A stretch of 64,000 bases of DNA, from assembly GCF_028649455.1 (NCBI RefSeq), contig NZ_JAQSIO010000001.1, positions 124,001 to 188,000 of the forward strand, read 5' to 3'. This document shows, in pieces, positions 50,188 through 60,568 of this stretch (the first letter of the stretch is position 1; each line of letters starts with the position of its first letter). Source of the DNA: Curvibacter microcysteis. Lineage in GTDB: Bacteria > Pseudomonadota > Gammaproteobacteria > Burkholderiales > Burkholderiaceae_C. Position numbers and translations under genes: made by a program. The notes under the pieces are model-generated. The model saw only the letters and a program-made list of their open reading frames with translations. It ran no database searches and was not told the DNA's origin.

Positions 50188-51537
50188 TCAACGCGGCGGC
50201 AGTGCCGCCACGTAAGCCGCATCGGTGAGGCTGCGCAAAAAGGCCACCAGGTCGTCGATGTCTTGCTCGCTCAGGGCCGGGGGCTGGTCGGGGCGGCGGT
50301 TCATCGGGGGCGAGTTGACGTTGACATTGCCACGCCGCGCGGGCGCCACGTCATCGAACAGGCCGCCCGGTCCGTACCACTTGGCGGGCTGGATGGAGCG
50401 CGTGTTGTAGAAGGCCACGGCGTCGCGCAGCGAGTGCAGCACGCCGTTGTGCATGAAGCTCTGGCGCAGGGCCACGTTGCGCAAGCCGGGGGTGCGCAGG
50501 TAGGCGCACCACTGCTCAGGCTCGGGCCAGCGCAAGGCCTGGGCGGTGGCGCACAGGCCGTGGTCAAAGTGGCCGGGCTGGCGGTTGGCGGCCAGGGCGC
50601 GGTTGCGCGGCACGGCGATGGCGTCGTAACCAAAGTCGGTGAACAGCGAGCGCTCAGGCCGCGAAGCGGTGTCTGACAGCGCGTGGCAGGACGCGCAATT
50701 GCCCTTGTCAGGGTTCTTGAACAGGGCCAGACCGCGCATCTCGGCGGGCGCCAAGGGCTGGCGCGTGCGCAGGTAGGCGTCAAAGCGCGAGCTGAAGGGC
50801 GCCATCTCATCGCTTTGCAGATAGGCCTCGAAGGCCGCGCCCAGGGCGCGCACCAGGGCCTCGGGCTCGCGCAGCACGGCCGGGCCGAAGGGGGGCACGC
50901 CGCTGTCGGCCAGCTCACGCGCCAGGCCATTGCGCTGCAAGCGCTGCAGCAACTGGCGCGGGTTGCCGTTGTTCATTTCATGGCGGTCGAACAGCGGGCC
51001 GCGCGCTTGCTCGGCCAGGGTGTCGGCGCGGCCATCGGCCATCAAGCCGCCAAAGGGCGAGGGGTATGGCGCGTCGTCGTCTTGGTAGAAGTGGCGGCGC
51101 GGCACGTAGCGCACGTACAGCAGCGAGGGCGCGTTGCGCAGGCTGAATTCGCCCGGGCGGCTGCCGCGTGGCGTGCCGGGCCCACCGGCCAGGGCCTGGG
51201 CACTGGGCAGGAAGGCGCGTGCCGGGTCGTGGCAGCTGGCGCAGGAGGCGCCCACCGGGTTGGACAGGCGGGGCTCCACAAACAAGCGTCGCCCCAGGGC
51301 CACCAGGGCCGGGTCGGGCGCAAAACGGGCGCTGGTGGCGTCGTACTTGGCGGCCAACAGAGGGCTGGCGCCGAGGGTGGACAGCACCTTTTGGGCGCCG
51401 CCCCCCGCCACCAGCACCACGCTGTCGGGCGCAGCCTGCACGGCGGCGGGCTGACACAACCCGCAGGCCAGGGCCCAGGTGTAAGCCAGGAACCACCGCG
51501 CCCGCTGGCGGGCGCCAGCGGTCAGGGCAGCGCGCAT
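50188..51537 (-). CDS. Di-heme cytochrome c peroxidase family protein (MauG/CcpA-like)
   Basis: A 449-residue exported protein. A signal peptide (about residues 12-36, ending VQAAP) is followed by two c-type heme sites, CASCHD (N-terminal) and CASCHA (C-terminal), plus MHNGVLHSLRDAVAFYN, the region that supplies distal ligands in this family. SEQDIDDLVAFLRSLTD near the end is typical. Such proteins reduce peroxide or oxidise a partner protein in the periplasm. ATG 51537 overlaps the phosphoesterase stop by one base (TGATG), so the two are translationally coupled. Confidence 0.88.
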   Translation of the reverse strand: MRAALTAGARQRARWFLAYTWALACGLCQPAAVQAAPDSVVLVAGGGAQKVLSTLGASPLLAAKYDATSARFAPDPALVALGRRLFVEPRLSNPVGASCASCHDPARAFLPSAQALAGGPGTPRGSRPGEFSLRNAPSLLYVRYVPRRHFYQDDDAPYPSPFGGLMADGRADTLAEQARGPLFDRHEMNNGNPRQLLQRLQRNGLARELADSGVPPFGPAVLREPEALVRALGAAFEAYLQSDEMAPFSSRFDAYLRTRQPLAPAEMRGLALFKNPDKGNCASCHALSDTASRPERSLFTDFGYDAIAVPRNRALAANRQPGHFDHGLCATAQALRWPEPEQWCAYLRTPGLRNVALRQSFMHNGVLHSLRDAVAFYNTRSIQPAKWYGPGGLFDDVAPARRGNVNVNSPPMNRRPDQPPALSEQDIDDLVAFLRSLTDAAYVAALPPR

Positions 51538-53006
51538 CACGGCGTGAGGAAGCCGGTCTTGTCGCAGCTCAGGGCCTTGCCCGACTGCACGCAGCTGGCC
51601 ATCAGCTTGCCTGCGGCGCTGTAGGCCTTGAAGGTCCAACCCGTGGCCGGGGCGGGGTTGCGGTCCATCACCATGAAGCCGAAGGTGGCGCTGTGGGTGA
51701 TGCGGTCGATGGTGGCACCGGCAGCCGGGGTCAGGCCGGCGGGCAGCGGGTCGGGCAAGGCCACGTCCAGCGAGTCGCCGCCATTGCCCGTCACCAGGGT
51801 GGCCGGGTGGCCCGAGGCGAAGTTGATGGCCTGGAAGTCATGCACGTGGCCGTGCAGGGCCACGTTGACGCCCGGCGGGTAATAGGCCTGGGCGTTCAGG
51901 CTGCTCATGGCCGATTGCAGGGCCAGGTTGCCTGGCGCCGGCGTGCTGCCCGCCACCGGCGCGAAGGCCAGGATGGGGTGGTGGTTGGTGAAGATGGTGT
52001 TGACCACGCCCGTTTTGGCGGCCAGGGCGCCTACGGTCTGGAACTGCTTTTGGTAGACGGCGAACTGCGCGTCGGTGGGCTTGAGCGCGGCCGAGCCCGT
52101 CTTGGCCGAGTCAAAGACCACGATTTGCGAGTTGCTGCCCAGGGCCACGGCGTAGGGCTCGCTGTAGTTGGCGTTGCTGTCGTTGACGGGGTTGTCACAG
52201 CTGCGCACCGCGCTGTAGGCGCGCGGGTCCAGCAGGCGGAACCAGCCTTGGCCGGCGCGCGCGCACTCTTCGTGGTTGCCACGCACCATCACCCAGGGGG
52301 CGGCGCTGAGCAACGGCGCAGCGGGTTGAAACAGGTCGGCCAGCCAGGTGTCCCAGCCATAGCCCCAGGGGCTGCCTTGGCAACCCGCCACGTCGGAGGG
52401 GCAGGCGTTTTCGCGGTAGTGGTAGTCGCCGATGTGCAGCACCAGGTCCGGCGTGAAGGACGCGGCCACGGCCGCCAGGTTGGCAAACGGCCAGGCGGTG
52501 TTGTCGTTGCAGGCCTGCCAGGCGGCGCCGGCCTTCTTCATGCGGCAGCCGGTGTCGGCCAGCACCAGCACGCGCTGGGGGGTGGCCTTGGGCACGGGCA
52601 GCACGCGGTTGGCCACCGCCACTTTTTGCGCGCTGCTGGACAAGGTGGTCTCGCACACCGAGACCGGAAAGGCCGTGGGCTTGGAGTCGGCCGGGTCGCT
52701 GGCGGTGGTGCGCAGGGCGGCGGTGCCCGGGCCCACGCGCAAGCTCATGCGGGTGGCCATGCCGTCCACCGTCAACAGGGGACAGGCCGCATTCGGGTCG
52801 GTGCCACCGGTGGGTGCGGTGTAGCGGGTGACCACCCGGGCGATGGCCTGGTTGCTGTCGCCCATCTGCACCCAGGCAGCCTGGATGTTGCTGTCGGCAC
52901 TGGCGGCGTCGGGTGCGCTGTCGCCCGTGCAAGCAGGCAGCACCAGGGCGGCGCCCAGGGCTGACAAGCCTGCCATCCAGGCCAGGGAGTGATGTTGTGT
53001 TTTCAT
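51537..53006 (-). CDS. Calcineurin-like metallophosphoesterase, lipoprotein
   Basis: A 489-residue exported enzyme. The N-terminus ends in [10 protein letters not shown], a lipobox with Cys at about residue 26. The phosphoesterase metal motifs follow in order: [31 protein letters not shown] and HGHVHDF. The first motif reads DTG rather than the usual DxH, a departure from the family. Six or more Cys in the mature part could form disulfides. It is the first gene of a two-gene unit with the di-heme peroxidase, an unusual pairing. Divergent from ureA across 171 bp. Substrate unknown. Confidence 0.84.
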   Translation of the reverse strand: MKTQHHSLAWMAGLSALGAALVLPACTGDSAPDAASADSNIQAAWVQMGDSNQAIARVVTRYTAPTGGTDPNAACPLLTVDGMATRMSLRVGPGTAALRTTASDPADSKPTAFPVSVCETTLSSSAQKVAVANRVLPVPKATPQRVLVLADTGCRMKKAGAAWQACNDNTAWPFANLAAVAASFTPDLVLHIGDYHYRENACPSDVAGCQGSPWGYGWDTWLADLFQPAAPLLSAAPWVMVRGNHEECARAGQGWFRLLDPRAYSAVRSCDNPVNDSNANYSEPYAVALGSNSQIVVFDSAKTGSAALKPTDAQFAVYQKQFQTVGALAAKTGVVNTIFTNHHPILAFAPVAGSTPAPGNLALQSAMSSLNAQAYYPPGVNVALHGHVHDFQAINFASGHPATLVTGNGGDSLDVALPDPLPAGLTPAAGATIDRITHSATFGFMVMDRNPAPATGWTFKAYSAAGKLMASCVQSGKALSCDKTGFLTP

Positions 53007-53177
53007 GGTCTGACTCCGTCCTCAAAAGCAAAGAACGGTAAAGCGCGGGTGTGGCAGGGGCATGACAGGGGGAGCGACTGCACCGCACTGGGCCGGCGCG
53101 CACCAGAGAAGTGCGCAAGCAGGCAAGCTTCCTGCTTTACTATTTGCAACACCCAGAACAAGACCGAGAGCCCGACC

Positions 53178-53480
53178 ATGGAACTGACCCCCCGGGAAAA
53201 AGACAAGCTGTTGATCTTCACCGCCGCCCTGCTGGCCGAGCGCCGCAAGGCCCGGGGCCTGAAGCTCAACTACCCTGAAGCCGTGGCCTTCATCAGCGCG
53301 GCCGTGATGGAAGGCGCGCGCGACGGCAAGACCGTGGCGCAACTGATGAGCGAAGGCCGCAATGTGCTGACCCGCGCCGACGTCATGGATGGCATTGCCG
53401 AGATGATTCCGGACATCCAGGTCGAAGCCACCTTCCCCGACGGCACCAAGCTGGTGACCGTGCACCAGCCCATCGTCTGA
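53178..53480 (+). CDS. ureA: Urease gamma subunit
   Basis: A 100-residue urease gamma chain, full length for the family: [41 protein letters not shown] in parts, and [19 protein letters not shown] at the end. It forms the (UreABC)3 enzyme that splits urea into ammonia and carbamate in the cytoplasm. The open frame extends upstream, but ATG 53178 is the conserved start. No ureD precedes it, unlike the common ureDABC order; the gene upstream is the divergent phosphoesterase. Confidence 0.96.
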   Translation: MELTPREKDKLLIFTAALLAERRKARGLKLNYPEAVAFISAAVMEGARDGKTVAQLMSEGRNVLTRADVMDGIAEMIPDIQVEATFPDGTKLVTVHQPIV

Positions 53481-53513
53481 GCCAGCCCCACCGCGGGCCT
53501 TGAGGAGACTGCC

Positions 53514-53819
53514 ATGATTCCCGGCGAACTGATCACTGACGAGGGCGAACACGCCCTGAACACCGGCCGCGCCACGCTGACCCTGCTGGTGTGCAACACG
53601 GGCGACCGCCCCATCCAGGTGGGCTCGCACTACCACTTTGCAGAGACCAACGCCGCGCTGGGCTTTGACCGCGAGGCGGCGCGCGGCATGCGGCTGAACA
53701 TCGCCTCGGGCACCGCCGTGCGCTTTGAGCCCGGCCAGGAACGCACCGTGCAACTGGTGGCCATTGGCGGCGAACGCCGCATTTACGGCTTTCGCGGCCT
53801 GGTCCAAGGCGCGCTGTAA
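53514..53819 (+). CDS. ureB: Urease beta subunit
   Basis: A 101-residue beta chain, full length: [37 protein letters not shown] and [20 protein letters not shown] are diagnostic. It is a separate gene, not fused to ureA. GAGGAG lies about 8 bp before the ATG; it starts 33 bp after ureA and ends 35 bp before ureC. Confidence 0.96.
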   Translation: MIPGELITDEGEHALNTGRATLTLLVCNTGDRPIQVGSHYHFAETNAALGFDREAARGMRLNIASGTAVRFEPGQERTVQLVAIGGERRIYGFRGLVQGAL

Positions 53820-53854
53820 GCCCGCCCGCGACCGCACACACACAAGGATTTGCC

Positions 53855-55573
<1,719 letters not shown>

Positions 55574-55700
55574 GCCCGCGCGGGCGGCCCCGGCTTGCCC
55601 CTGGCCTGGCCGGGGGTGCCTGCGGGCCCCGCGCCGCGCCGCCTGCCAGGCGCTACAGTCTGGGGCCTAGCCCCAAGCACCCGCCACTGGAACGACGACC

Positions 55701-56471
55701 ATGCTGCAAATCTCCAAACTCATTCCCGGCGGCCAAGGCCTGGCCCCGGTGCTCATCAAACGCGCCAGCTCGGTCGAGCTGGACTGGGATGTGCGCCAAA
55801 AAAGCCGCTTTGACGCCACCGACTCCAGCGAACGCCACCTGGGCGTGTTCTTGCCACGCGGCACCGTGGTGCGCGGTGGCGACGTGCTGGTGGCCGAAGA
55901 CGGGTCGCTGATCCGCGTCGTGGCCGCCCCGCAAGCCGTGCTGCGCATCACCGCCTGCACCGCCCACGGCAGCCCCTTTGACCTGACCCGCGCCGCCTAC
56001 CACCTGGGCAACCGCCATGTGCCCATCGAGCTGCAACCCGACCACCTGAAGATCGAGCCCGACCATGTGCTGGCCGACATGCTGCGCAGCATGCACCTGA
56101 TCGTGAACGCGGTGGACGAATCCTTTGAGCCCGAAGCCGGCGCCTACGGCCAGCATGGCCAGCACAGCCACAAGGGCCACGGGCACTCGCATGACCATGA
56201 TCACGGCCATGACCATGGGCACGCACACGCGAAGCACGACCACGGCCATTCGCACGAGCACGCCCATGAGGCCGCCCACGAGCATGGCCACGAGGCCGCG
56301 CACGAACACGGCAGCCCCGCCGCCGCTGCTGCTGCCGTGACCCCGGCCCGCAAGACCATCCCCATCCAGGCCAGCGCCCCGGCCCATGTGCACGGGCCTG
56401 GCTGCGGTCATGACCATGACCACGGGCATGGACACGACCACCACGGCCACGACCATGGTCACCAACACTGA
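55701..56471 (+). CDS. ureE: Urease nickel chaperone UreE with two His-rich tails
   Basis: A 256-residue UreE, much longer than the usual 150-160. Residues 1-150 are the normal two domains ([19 protein letters not shown]; the metal-site stretch [13 protein letters not shown] and PDHVLADML). After residue 150 come two histidine-rich blocks: one of about 55 residues rich in HGH/HDH/HEH, then an Ala/Pro linker ([15 protein letters not shown]) and a second block of about 28 residues containing [10 protein letters not shown] and ending HGHQH. Such tails store nickel. The ureF start lies inside the end of this gene (17-bp overlap). ureC ends 127 bp upstream. Confidence 0.94.
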   Translation: MLQISKLIPGGQGLAPVLIKRASSVELDWDVRQKSRFDATDSSERHLGVFLPRGTVVRGGDVLVAEDGSLIRVVAAPQAVLRITACTAHGSPFDLTRAAYHLGNRHVPIELQPDHLKIEPDHVLADMLRSMHLIVNAVDESFEPEAGAYGQHGQHSHKGHGHSHDHDHGHDHGHAHAKHDHGHSHEHAHEAAHEHGHEAAHEHGSPAAAAAAVTPARKTIPIQASAPAHVHGPGCGHDHDHGHGHDHHGHDHGHQH

Positions 56472-57201
56472 GTTGGCCAGCCCCCCGGACGCCAGCGCCA
56501 GCCCGGCCGCCACCGCACCCGCTGCCGCCGCCCTGCCCAGTGCCGGCCTGCTGCAGCTGATCTGGCTGGCTTCGCCCGCGCTGCCGGTGGGCGGGTTTTC
56601 GTATTCCGAAGGGCTGGAAGCCGCCGTGGAATGGGCTGGCGTCAACGACGAAGCCCAGGCCGCCGAGTGGCTGTCGGACCAACTGCACCTGAGCCTGGCG
56701 CGCAGCGACCTGGCCGTGGTCAGCGCCGCCGTGCAAGCCCTGCGCTCATCAGACTGGCCGCGCCTGACGCGCCTCAATGAATGGGTGCAGCAAAGCCGCG
56801 AGACCGCCGAGCTGCGCCTGCAAAGCCAGCAAATGGGCCGCTCCCTGGTGGAGTGGCTGCGCAACCTGCAGCCCGACACGGCGGCCCAGCTGGATGGATT
56901 GATTGCCACCTACCCCGTGGCCTTTGCCTGCGCCGCGGCTGCCAGCCCCGCCAGCGCGGCCGACATCTGCTTTGCCTATGCCTTTGCCTGGTGCGAGACC
57001 ATGAGCCAGACCGCCATCAAGGCCGTGCCCCTGGGCCAAAGCGCGGGCCAGCGCATCCTGGCGCGGCTGGCGCAAGAGATCCCGGCGGCCGTCGCCACGG
57101 CCATGTCGCTGGGCGACGACCAGCGCCAGGCCTACACCCCGCGCTTGGCCGTGTTGTCGGCCCGGCACGAGACCCAATACTCCCGACTTTTCAGAAGCTG
57201 A
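56455..57201 (+). CDS. ureF: Urease accessory protein UreF
   Basis: A 248-residue UreF. After an Ala/Pro-rich N-terminus of about 25 residues come [38 protein letters not shown] and [30 protein letters not shown] (split over about 180-215), ending YSRLFRS. UreF links UreD to the UreG GTPase during nickel loading. ATG 56455 overlaps ureE by 17 bp; a start further upstream would read the His-rich DNA in another frame as Thr/Met repeats and is rejected. Confidence 0.94.
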   Translation: MVTNTELASPPDASASPAATAPAAAALPSAGLLQLIWLASPALPVGGFSYSEGLEAAVEWAGVNDEAQAAEWLSDQLHLSLARSDLAVVSAAVQALRSSDWPRLTRLNEWVQQSRETAELRLQSQQMGRSLVEWLRNLQPDTAAQLDGLIATYPVAFACAAAASPASAADICFAYAFAWCETMSQTAIKAVPLGQSAGQRILARLAQEIPAAVATAMSLGDDQRQAYTPRLAVLSARHETQYSRLFRS

Positions 57202-57233
57202 GCCTTCTCTTCCCTTCACTGGACCCGAACCCC

Positions 57234-57887
57234 ATGAGCACCTCTGCCCTGCACCACATCCCTGGCCGAAGCAAAAAACTGCCCCCGCTGCGCGTTGGCA
57301 TTGGCGGCCCTGTTGGGTCGGGCAAGACCACCTTGCTGGAGATGCTGTGCAAGGCCATGAGCCAGCGCTACGACCTGGTGGCCATCACCAACGACATCTA
57401 CACCAAGGAAGACCAGCGCCTGCTGACCGTCAGCGGCGCCCTGCCCGCCGAGCGCATCCTGGGTGTGGAAACCGGTGGCTGCCCGCACACCGCCATCCGC
57501 GAAGACGCGTCGATCAACCTCGAAGCCATCGACCGCATGCTGGAGCAGTTTCCGGATGCCGATGTGGTCTTCATCGAGTCGGGCGGCGACAACCTGGCCG
57601 CCACCTTCAGCCCCGAGCTGAGTGATTTGACGATCTACGTGATCGACGTCGCCGCCGGCGAAAAGATCCCGCGCAAGGGCGGCCCGGGCATCACAAAGAG
57701 CGACCTTTTTGTGATCAACAAGACCGACCTGGCGCCGTATGTGGGCGCCGACCTGGGCGTGATGGAGGCCGACACCCGCCGCATGCGCCAGCAAAAGCCG
57801 TTTGTGATGACCAACCTGAAGACCCTGAGCGGCGTGGACGAGGTGATTGCGTTCATTGAGCGCAAGGGGATGTTGGCGGCGGGGTGA
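57234..57887 (+). CDS. ureG: Urease accessory GTPase UreG
   Basis: A 217-residue SIMIBI-class GTPase, full length. P-loop [17 protein letters not shown], the metal-binding CPH motif in [31 protein letters not shown] and [15 protein letters not shown] are present. It drives nickel delivery to urease. It starts 32 bp after ureF and is the last recognised gene of the cluster; a 241-bp stretch with short tandem repeats follows before tRNA-Ser. Confidence 0.96.
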   Translation: MSTSALHHIPGRSKKLPPLRVGIGGPVGSGKTTLLEMLCKAMSQRYDLVAITNDIYTKEDQRLLTVSGALPAERILGVETGGCPHTAIREDASINLEAIDRMLEQFPDADVVFIESGGDNLAATFSPELSDLTIYVIDVAAGEKIPRKGGPGITKSDLFVINKTDLAPYVGADLGVMEADTRRMRQQKPFVMTNLKTLSGVDEVIAFIERKGMLAAG

Positions 57888-57966
57888 GGGTTTGCGGTTT
57901 TGAGGTTTTCAGGCCTTGAAAGATTGAGGGCTGGTGGCTGATGGCGGCTGGTCGCTGACCGGTGCG

Positions 57967-57997
57967 GTTGGCTGTTGGCTGTTGGCTGTTGGCTGTT
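57967..57997. repeat. Tandem heptamer repeat GTTGGCT
   Basis: Four perfect copies of GTTGGCT followed by GTT, in a stretch (57888-58128) between ureG and tRNA-Ser that otherwise shows related imperfect GGCTG/TGGCTG words and no gene. Confidence 0.85.
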
Positions 57998-58128
57998 GAT
58001 GCTGTCCTGATTTTGAGCCACCCTTCCAGTGGTGCGGGTGGCAGGGCTTCGGTGTGACCCAAACGGCCTGCTGGCTTGGGCGCCGAGCCCCAAAAGCAGC
58101 CTGGCGCGCAGGTACAATGTGCGGCGCT

Positions 58129-58216
58129 GGAAGCGTGGCAGAGTGGTCGATTGCACCGGTCTTGAAAACCGGCGGCTCGAAAGGGTCCGTGAGTTCGAAT
58201 CTCACCGCTTCCGCCA
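58129..58216 (+). tRNA. tRNA-Ser (anticodon UGA)
   Basis: An 88-base gene with CCA encoded. The acceptor arm pairs GGAAGCG with CGCTTCC, discriminator G. The anticodon arm is CCGGT-CTTGAAA-ACCGG, so the anticodon is TGA. A long variable arm follows, as in serine tRNAs, then the T-arm with GTTCGAATC. A TACAAT at 58113-58118 is a good -10 box. It is followed by a strong terminator and marks the edge between the high-GC gene-dense DNA and the AT-richer segment. Confidence 0.97.
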
Positions 58217-58231
58217 GATACAAACGAAAAG

Positions 58232-58258
58232 CCCCTGTTGGATGACAGGGGTTTTTTT
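58232..58258 (+). terminator. Intrinsic terminator of tRNA-Ser
   Basis: CCCCTGT and ACAGGGG form a 7-bp stem around TGGATG, followed by seven T, 15 bp after the tRNA 3' end. Confidence 0.9.
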
Positions 58259-58316
58259 CTTTCCGCTCGATTTCGACCATCCAAACGACCATCAATGGCT
58301 CGCAAGCTACCGGGGC

Positions 58317-58340
58317 GGGCAGGGCAGGGCAGGGCAGGGC
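58317..58340. repeat. Tandem pentamer repeat AGGGC
   Basis: GGGC followed by four AGGGC copies, just beyond the 3' end of the HEPN gene. It marks the start of the AT-richer segment. Prone to slippage; no function visible. Confidence 0.8.
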
Positions 58341-58354
58341 AAAATTGCGTGGAT

Positions 58355-58735
58355 CTACTGCAGTTGCGAGAACTTTTTTGCGTTCGCACAGGCTTGTGCC
58401 GCATCGTTGGCGCTCAAAGGGCCAGCAAGGTTGTAGTCCGCAAGATGGCGCTGGCCTCGCATCACTTCGAGCACACCGGCAGCGACGCGGGATGCTTTCT
58501 TCTGTTCCTGACTCAACTCTGGTGCTGGGTTACGGAGTTGATTGATCACTTGCTGATGCACACCACCAGCGGGACCGGCATTTGAACCAGGTGCTGGCAA
58601 TTGGGCATGCCATGTTTTGCTGACATGGTATGCGTAATAGTAGGCTCTGCTCACGGCTGAACGATGAGCGACTTCGCCTTCTTGGGTCGCCAATTTCTCT
58701 GCGAGCAAGAGCAATTCTTCGACTTGGATTGCCAT
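58355..58735 (-). CDS. HEPN-domain-like small protein
   Basis: A 126-residue protein. HRSAVSRAYYYAYHVSKTWH near residue 24-43 matches the HEPN core: Arg30 and His37 form the R-x6-H pattern found in RNase-active HEPN proteins. The rest is helical with EQKKASRVAAGVLEVMRG and ending ANAKKFSQLQ. HEPN proteins act as toxins or defence nucleases, or as partners of nucleotidyltransferases; no MNT-type partner is present. It is the second gene of a pair: ATG 58735 lies 2 bp after the stop of the 256-residue gene. Fold assignment is by motif only. Confidence 0.6.
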   Translation of the reverse strand: MAIQVEELLLLAEKLATQEGEVAHRSAVSRAYYYAYHVSKTWHAQLPAPGSNAGPAGGVHQQVINQLRNPAPELSQEQKKASRVAAGVLEVMRGQRHLADYNLAGPLSANDAAQACANAKKFSQLQ

Positions 58736-58737
58736 GG

Positions 58738-59508
58738 TCAGTGAGCCTTCATCCCTTGGAAGGTGACGGAAAGACCAGGCTTGTCGAGATCGCGGTCGAC
58801 AAGGCTGCTGACCAATTCGAAGTTCATGTCGCTCGCCTCTTCTGGCGTAACATGAATTCGGTAGACCATCAGAAGTCCCAAATGGTCAGGTCCTTCGTCT
58901 ATGACGTGGTAGGCAGAGGTGTCAGTCCAGGCCAGCTTGCGTTCGCGCATCATCTCGCCGGCCACGTCCAGAATGGCAGCGTACTCAGCCTCAGTCACGC
59001 CCAACTGATTCAGGACATGATCTGCATTGCGCGCAATTTCAACTACATGGGCCACGTCGACCAGAACCTTGTTTTGTTGTGATGCAATGTTGACAGCTTG
59101 AAGGACAGTCGTAAAGGCACCAATCCAACAGGCCGCAGTGGCAACTTCCACGAATGAGATGGGACCAGGACTCGCGAGTGCCTTTGGAGCGGCGTCCAGG
59201 GCTGCACTGGCGTACCCTTGAGTGCCTCGGAGACACATCCTCCAGGCGTTTGCTTCTGAAGTACCGCCAAGTTTCTCAACATTCCGCAGCCAGTACTCCG
59301 AATCGTCCAGGCTGCCTGCACTGCTGGCAAGAACCGCTTTGAAGAGGCTTGCTGTCAGCGCATCATCCTTTGCTAGGTCGTCGCAAGCCTTCCAAAATGC
59401 CTTCCATGGAAGACTTGTAGCAATGTCTGTACGTGTTTGCGCCTCGAGGAAGGCGATCATCTCGAGCCAAAGTACAGATTGCTTTTCTTGGGGAATCGGC
59501 GCCCTCAT
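58738..59508 (-). CDS. Hypothetical protein, partner of the HEPN gene
   Basis: A 256-residue, mostly helical, soluble protein with no family I recognise. It has Ala-rich helices (VEVATAACWIGAFTTVLQAV), a VVEIARNADHVLNQLG helix and a mixed C-terminus (VYRIHVTPEEASDMNFELV). The first gene of a two-gene unit with the HEPN protein, spaced by 2 bp. Its promoter region contains two inverted repeats (59541-59568), suggesting that the unit is autoregulated. It could be an antitoxin or an effector partner; this is speculation. Codon use is less GC-biased than in the genes to the left. Confidence 0.62.
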   Translation of the reverse strand: MRAPIPQEKQSVLWLEMIAFLEAQTRTDIATSLPWKAFWKACDDLAKDDALTASLFKAVLASSAGSLDDSEYWLRNVEKLGGTSEANAWRMCLRGTQGYASAALDAAPKALASPGPISFVEVATAACWIGAFTTVLQAVNIASQQNKVLVDVAHVVEIARNADHVLNQLGVTEAEYAAILDVAGEMMRERKLAWTDTSAYHVIDEGPDHLGLLMVYRIHVTPEEASDMNFELVSSLVDRDLDKPGLSVTFQGMKAH

Positions 59509-59540
59509 CTTCTTGTCCCTGACCTCATCAATCCCCCGGT

Positions 59541-59591
59541 GATCGGCAGCAGCCGATCATGCTAGCATAGTTGCGATTTTTGGGGCTGCAA
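59541..59591 (-). promoter_or_regulatory. Promoter with overlapping inverted repeats, HEPN gene pair
   Basis: Read on the minus strand, TTGCAG (59591-59586) and TATGCT (59569-59564) are separated by 16 bp, a sigma70-like pair. The -10 box overlaps the 10-bp palindrome ATGCTAGCAT (59559-59568). Just downstream lies GATCGGC-AGCA-GCCGATC (59541-59558), a 7-bp inverted repeat. Both sit 33-60 bp before ATG 59508 and look like an operator. Confidence 0.5.
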
Positions 59592-59823
59592 TGGGTCCCG
59601 ATGGCCGGCCAGATTCGCAGGGATAGGGTGGTGCGGCCGCTGCGGTGGTGACCGTGGTGGTGAAGCGGGTCTAAACGACCCTAGATTGACCCGAAACCCA
59701 GCATCCATGCGGGTTTCACTGTGGTGGGCTATAGCGCTGGTACCGTGGGCCAGAAGGCAGCTGAAATCGGGCCAGAACCCGCATGAACGCTAGCTCTCGC
59801 GGTGGGCCAGTCAAGCTAGCGGA
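59592..59823. other. Non-coding stretch before a tRNA-like T-arm
   Basis: No credible gene is seen here. The DNA is mixed and contains short inverted words such as GGGTCTAAACGACCC, and it leads into the T-arm-like hairpin at 59824. It separates the divergently placed HEPN promoter from the 3' end of the acetyltransferase-like gene. Confidence 0.5.
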
Positions 59824-59842
59824 CGGGGGTTCAAATCCCCCG
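59824..59842 (+). other. Orphan T-arm-like hairpin, possible tRNA/tmRNA 3' remnant or att site
   Basis: CGGGGG-TTCAAAT-CCCCCG has the geometry of a tRNA T-arm: a GC stem, a 7-base TTCAAAT loop. The flanks GCTAGCGGA before it and ACCT after it recall the 3' tail of tmRNA genes, but no matching 5' acceptor half and no CCA are seen. Such tails are common integration sites. The last bases also encode the stop of the minus-strand gene starting at 60490. Confidence 0.35.
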
Positions 59843-60490
59843 ACCTTCGATCGGCATCTCCGAATTCATCACCATGTACCCCGAGGGCCTGTGCAGCTTG
59901 AATCCTAGATTGCCGTAATGGCGCCGAAGCTTGCGCCTGGCGTAGTCCAAGGAGCAACTGAACTCCTGCAGGCCCAGGGTTGCGTTGTCCTCACTGTCGG
60001 CCCGACCTTCAAACTGCAGGGGGAAAGGGTACAGCGCCACGATACCGGTGCCGATCCGATAGCGCAGGATTGCTCGACGTAGCACCTCGAGGCCCAGGCC
60101 CTGGTTGCGGAACTTGGGCAGGATCGTCAGGCGATCCAGCAGCAGGACATTTGGGCGCCACAGCCCTTCCATGACCAAGAGCTTATCGACGGAGCCTTTC
60201 AGTTGGACGCTGCCGCAGTCATCCGTTTCATAAAGTGCCTCAAAGCACCTCATCGTGTCTCTGTGTGTATCGAAAACGGCGAAAGCGTCTTCTCGTTCAG
60301 ATGCAGCACCTTCGACGTCGACTACAAACAGGTGGATCTCGCCGGCGTGAAGACGAACGCCGTCATCGTCTTCAAAGGCGATCTTTCCTGTTACCTCTTG
60401 GATAAACCTTGAGGGCTCCTCGTCATTGATGAGAAGCCACTGGTCTTCGATGGTGATCGTGGGGACAAGGTAATCGTCGTCGCGCTTCAT
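59831..60490 (-). CDS. GNAT-like acetyltransferase domain protein
   Basis: A 219-residue protein. The acetyl-CoA binding stretch LLDRLTILPKFRNQGLGLEVLRRAI (about residues 123-147, read in parts) fits the R/Q-x-x-G-x-G pattern of GNAT motif A, preceded by beta strands; RRHYGNLGFKLHRPSGYMVM is a plausible motif B end. The first 110 residues are acidic and unrecognised, longer than in a minimal GNAT. ATG 60490. Its stop lies inside the T-arm-like hairpin, which may mean that the C-terminus was reset by an integration event. Substrate unknown. Confidence 0.6.
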   Translation of the reverse strand: MKRDDDYLVPTITIEDQWLLINDEEPSRFIQEVTGKIAFEDDDGVRLHAGEIHLFVVDVEGAASEREDAFAVFDTHRDTMRCFEALYETDDCGSVQLKGSVDKLLVMEGLWRPNVLLLDRLTILPKFRNQGLGLEVLRRAILRYRIGTGIVALYPFPLQFEGRADSEDNATLGLQEFSCSLDYARRKLRRHYGNLGFKLHRPSGYMVMNSEMPIEGRGI

Positions 60491-60568
60491 CAGGGCACTG
60501 TAGCGACCAACCCGCGCTCTGTCACCGGAACCATTGTTGTTGAACTGACCCGGCTTGCCCTTGCGGAC

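Noticed and set aside
56386-56454. Longer N-terminus for UreF (Thr/Met repeats)
   Set aside because: It is the His-rich ureE DNA read in another frame; ATG 56455 gives the conserved protein.
56151-56471. Low-complexity DNA repeat in the ureE 3' part
   Set aside because: It encodes the His-rich tails of UreE in frame and is explained by that function.
57853-58404. Minus-strand frame reading GEIRTHGPFRAAGFQDRCNR
   Set aside because: This is the well-known false protein read antisense through a tRNA-Ser gene.
59578-59860. Complete tmRNA gene
   Set aside because: Only the tail-like hairpin is present; no 5' acceptor half, tag frame or CCA could be found.
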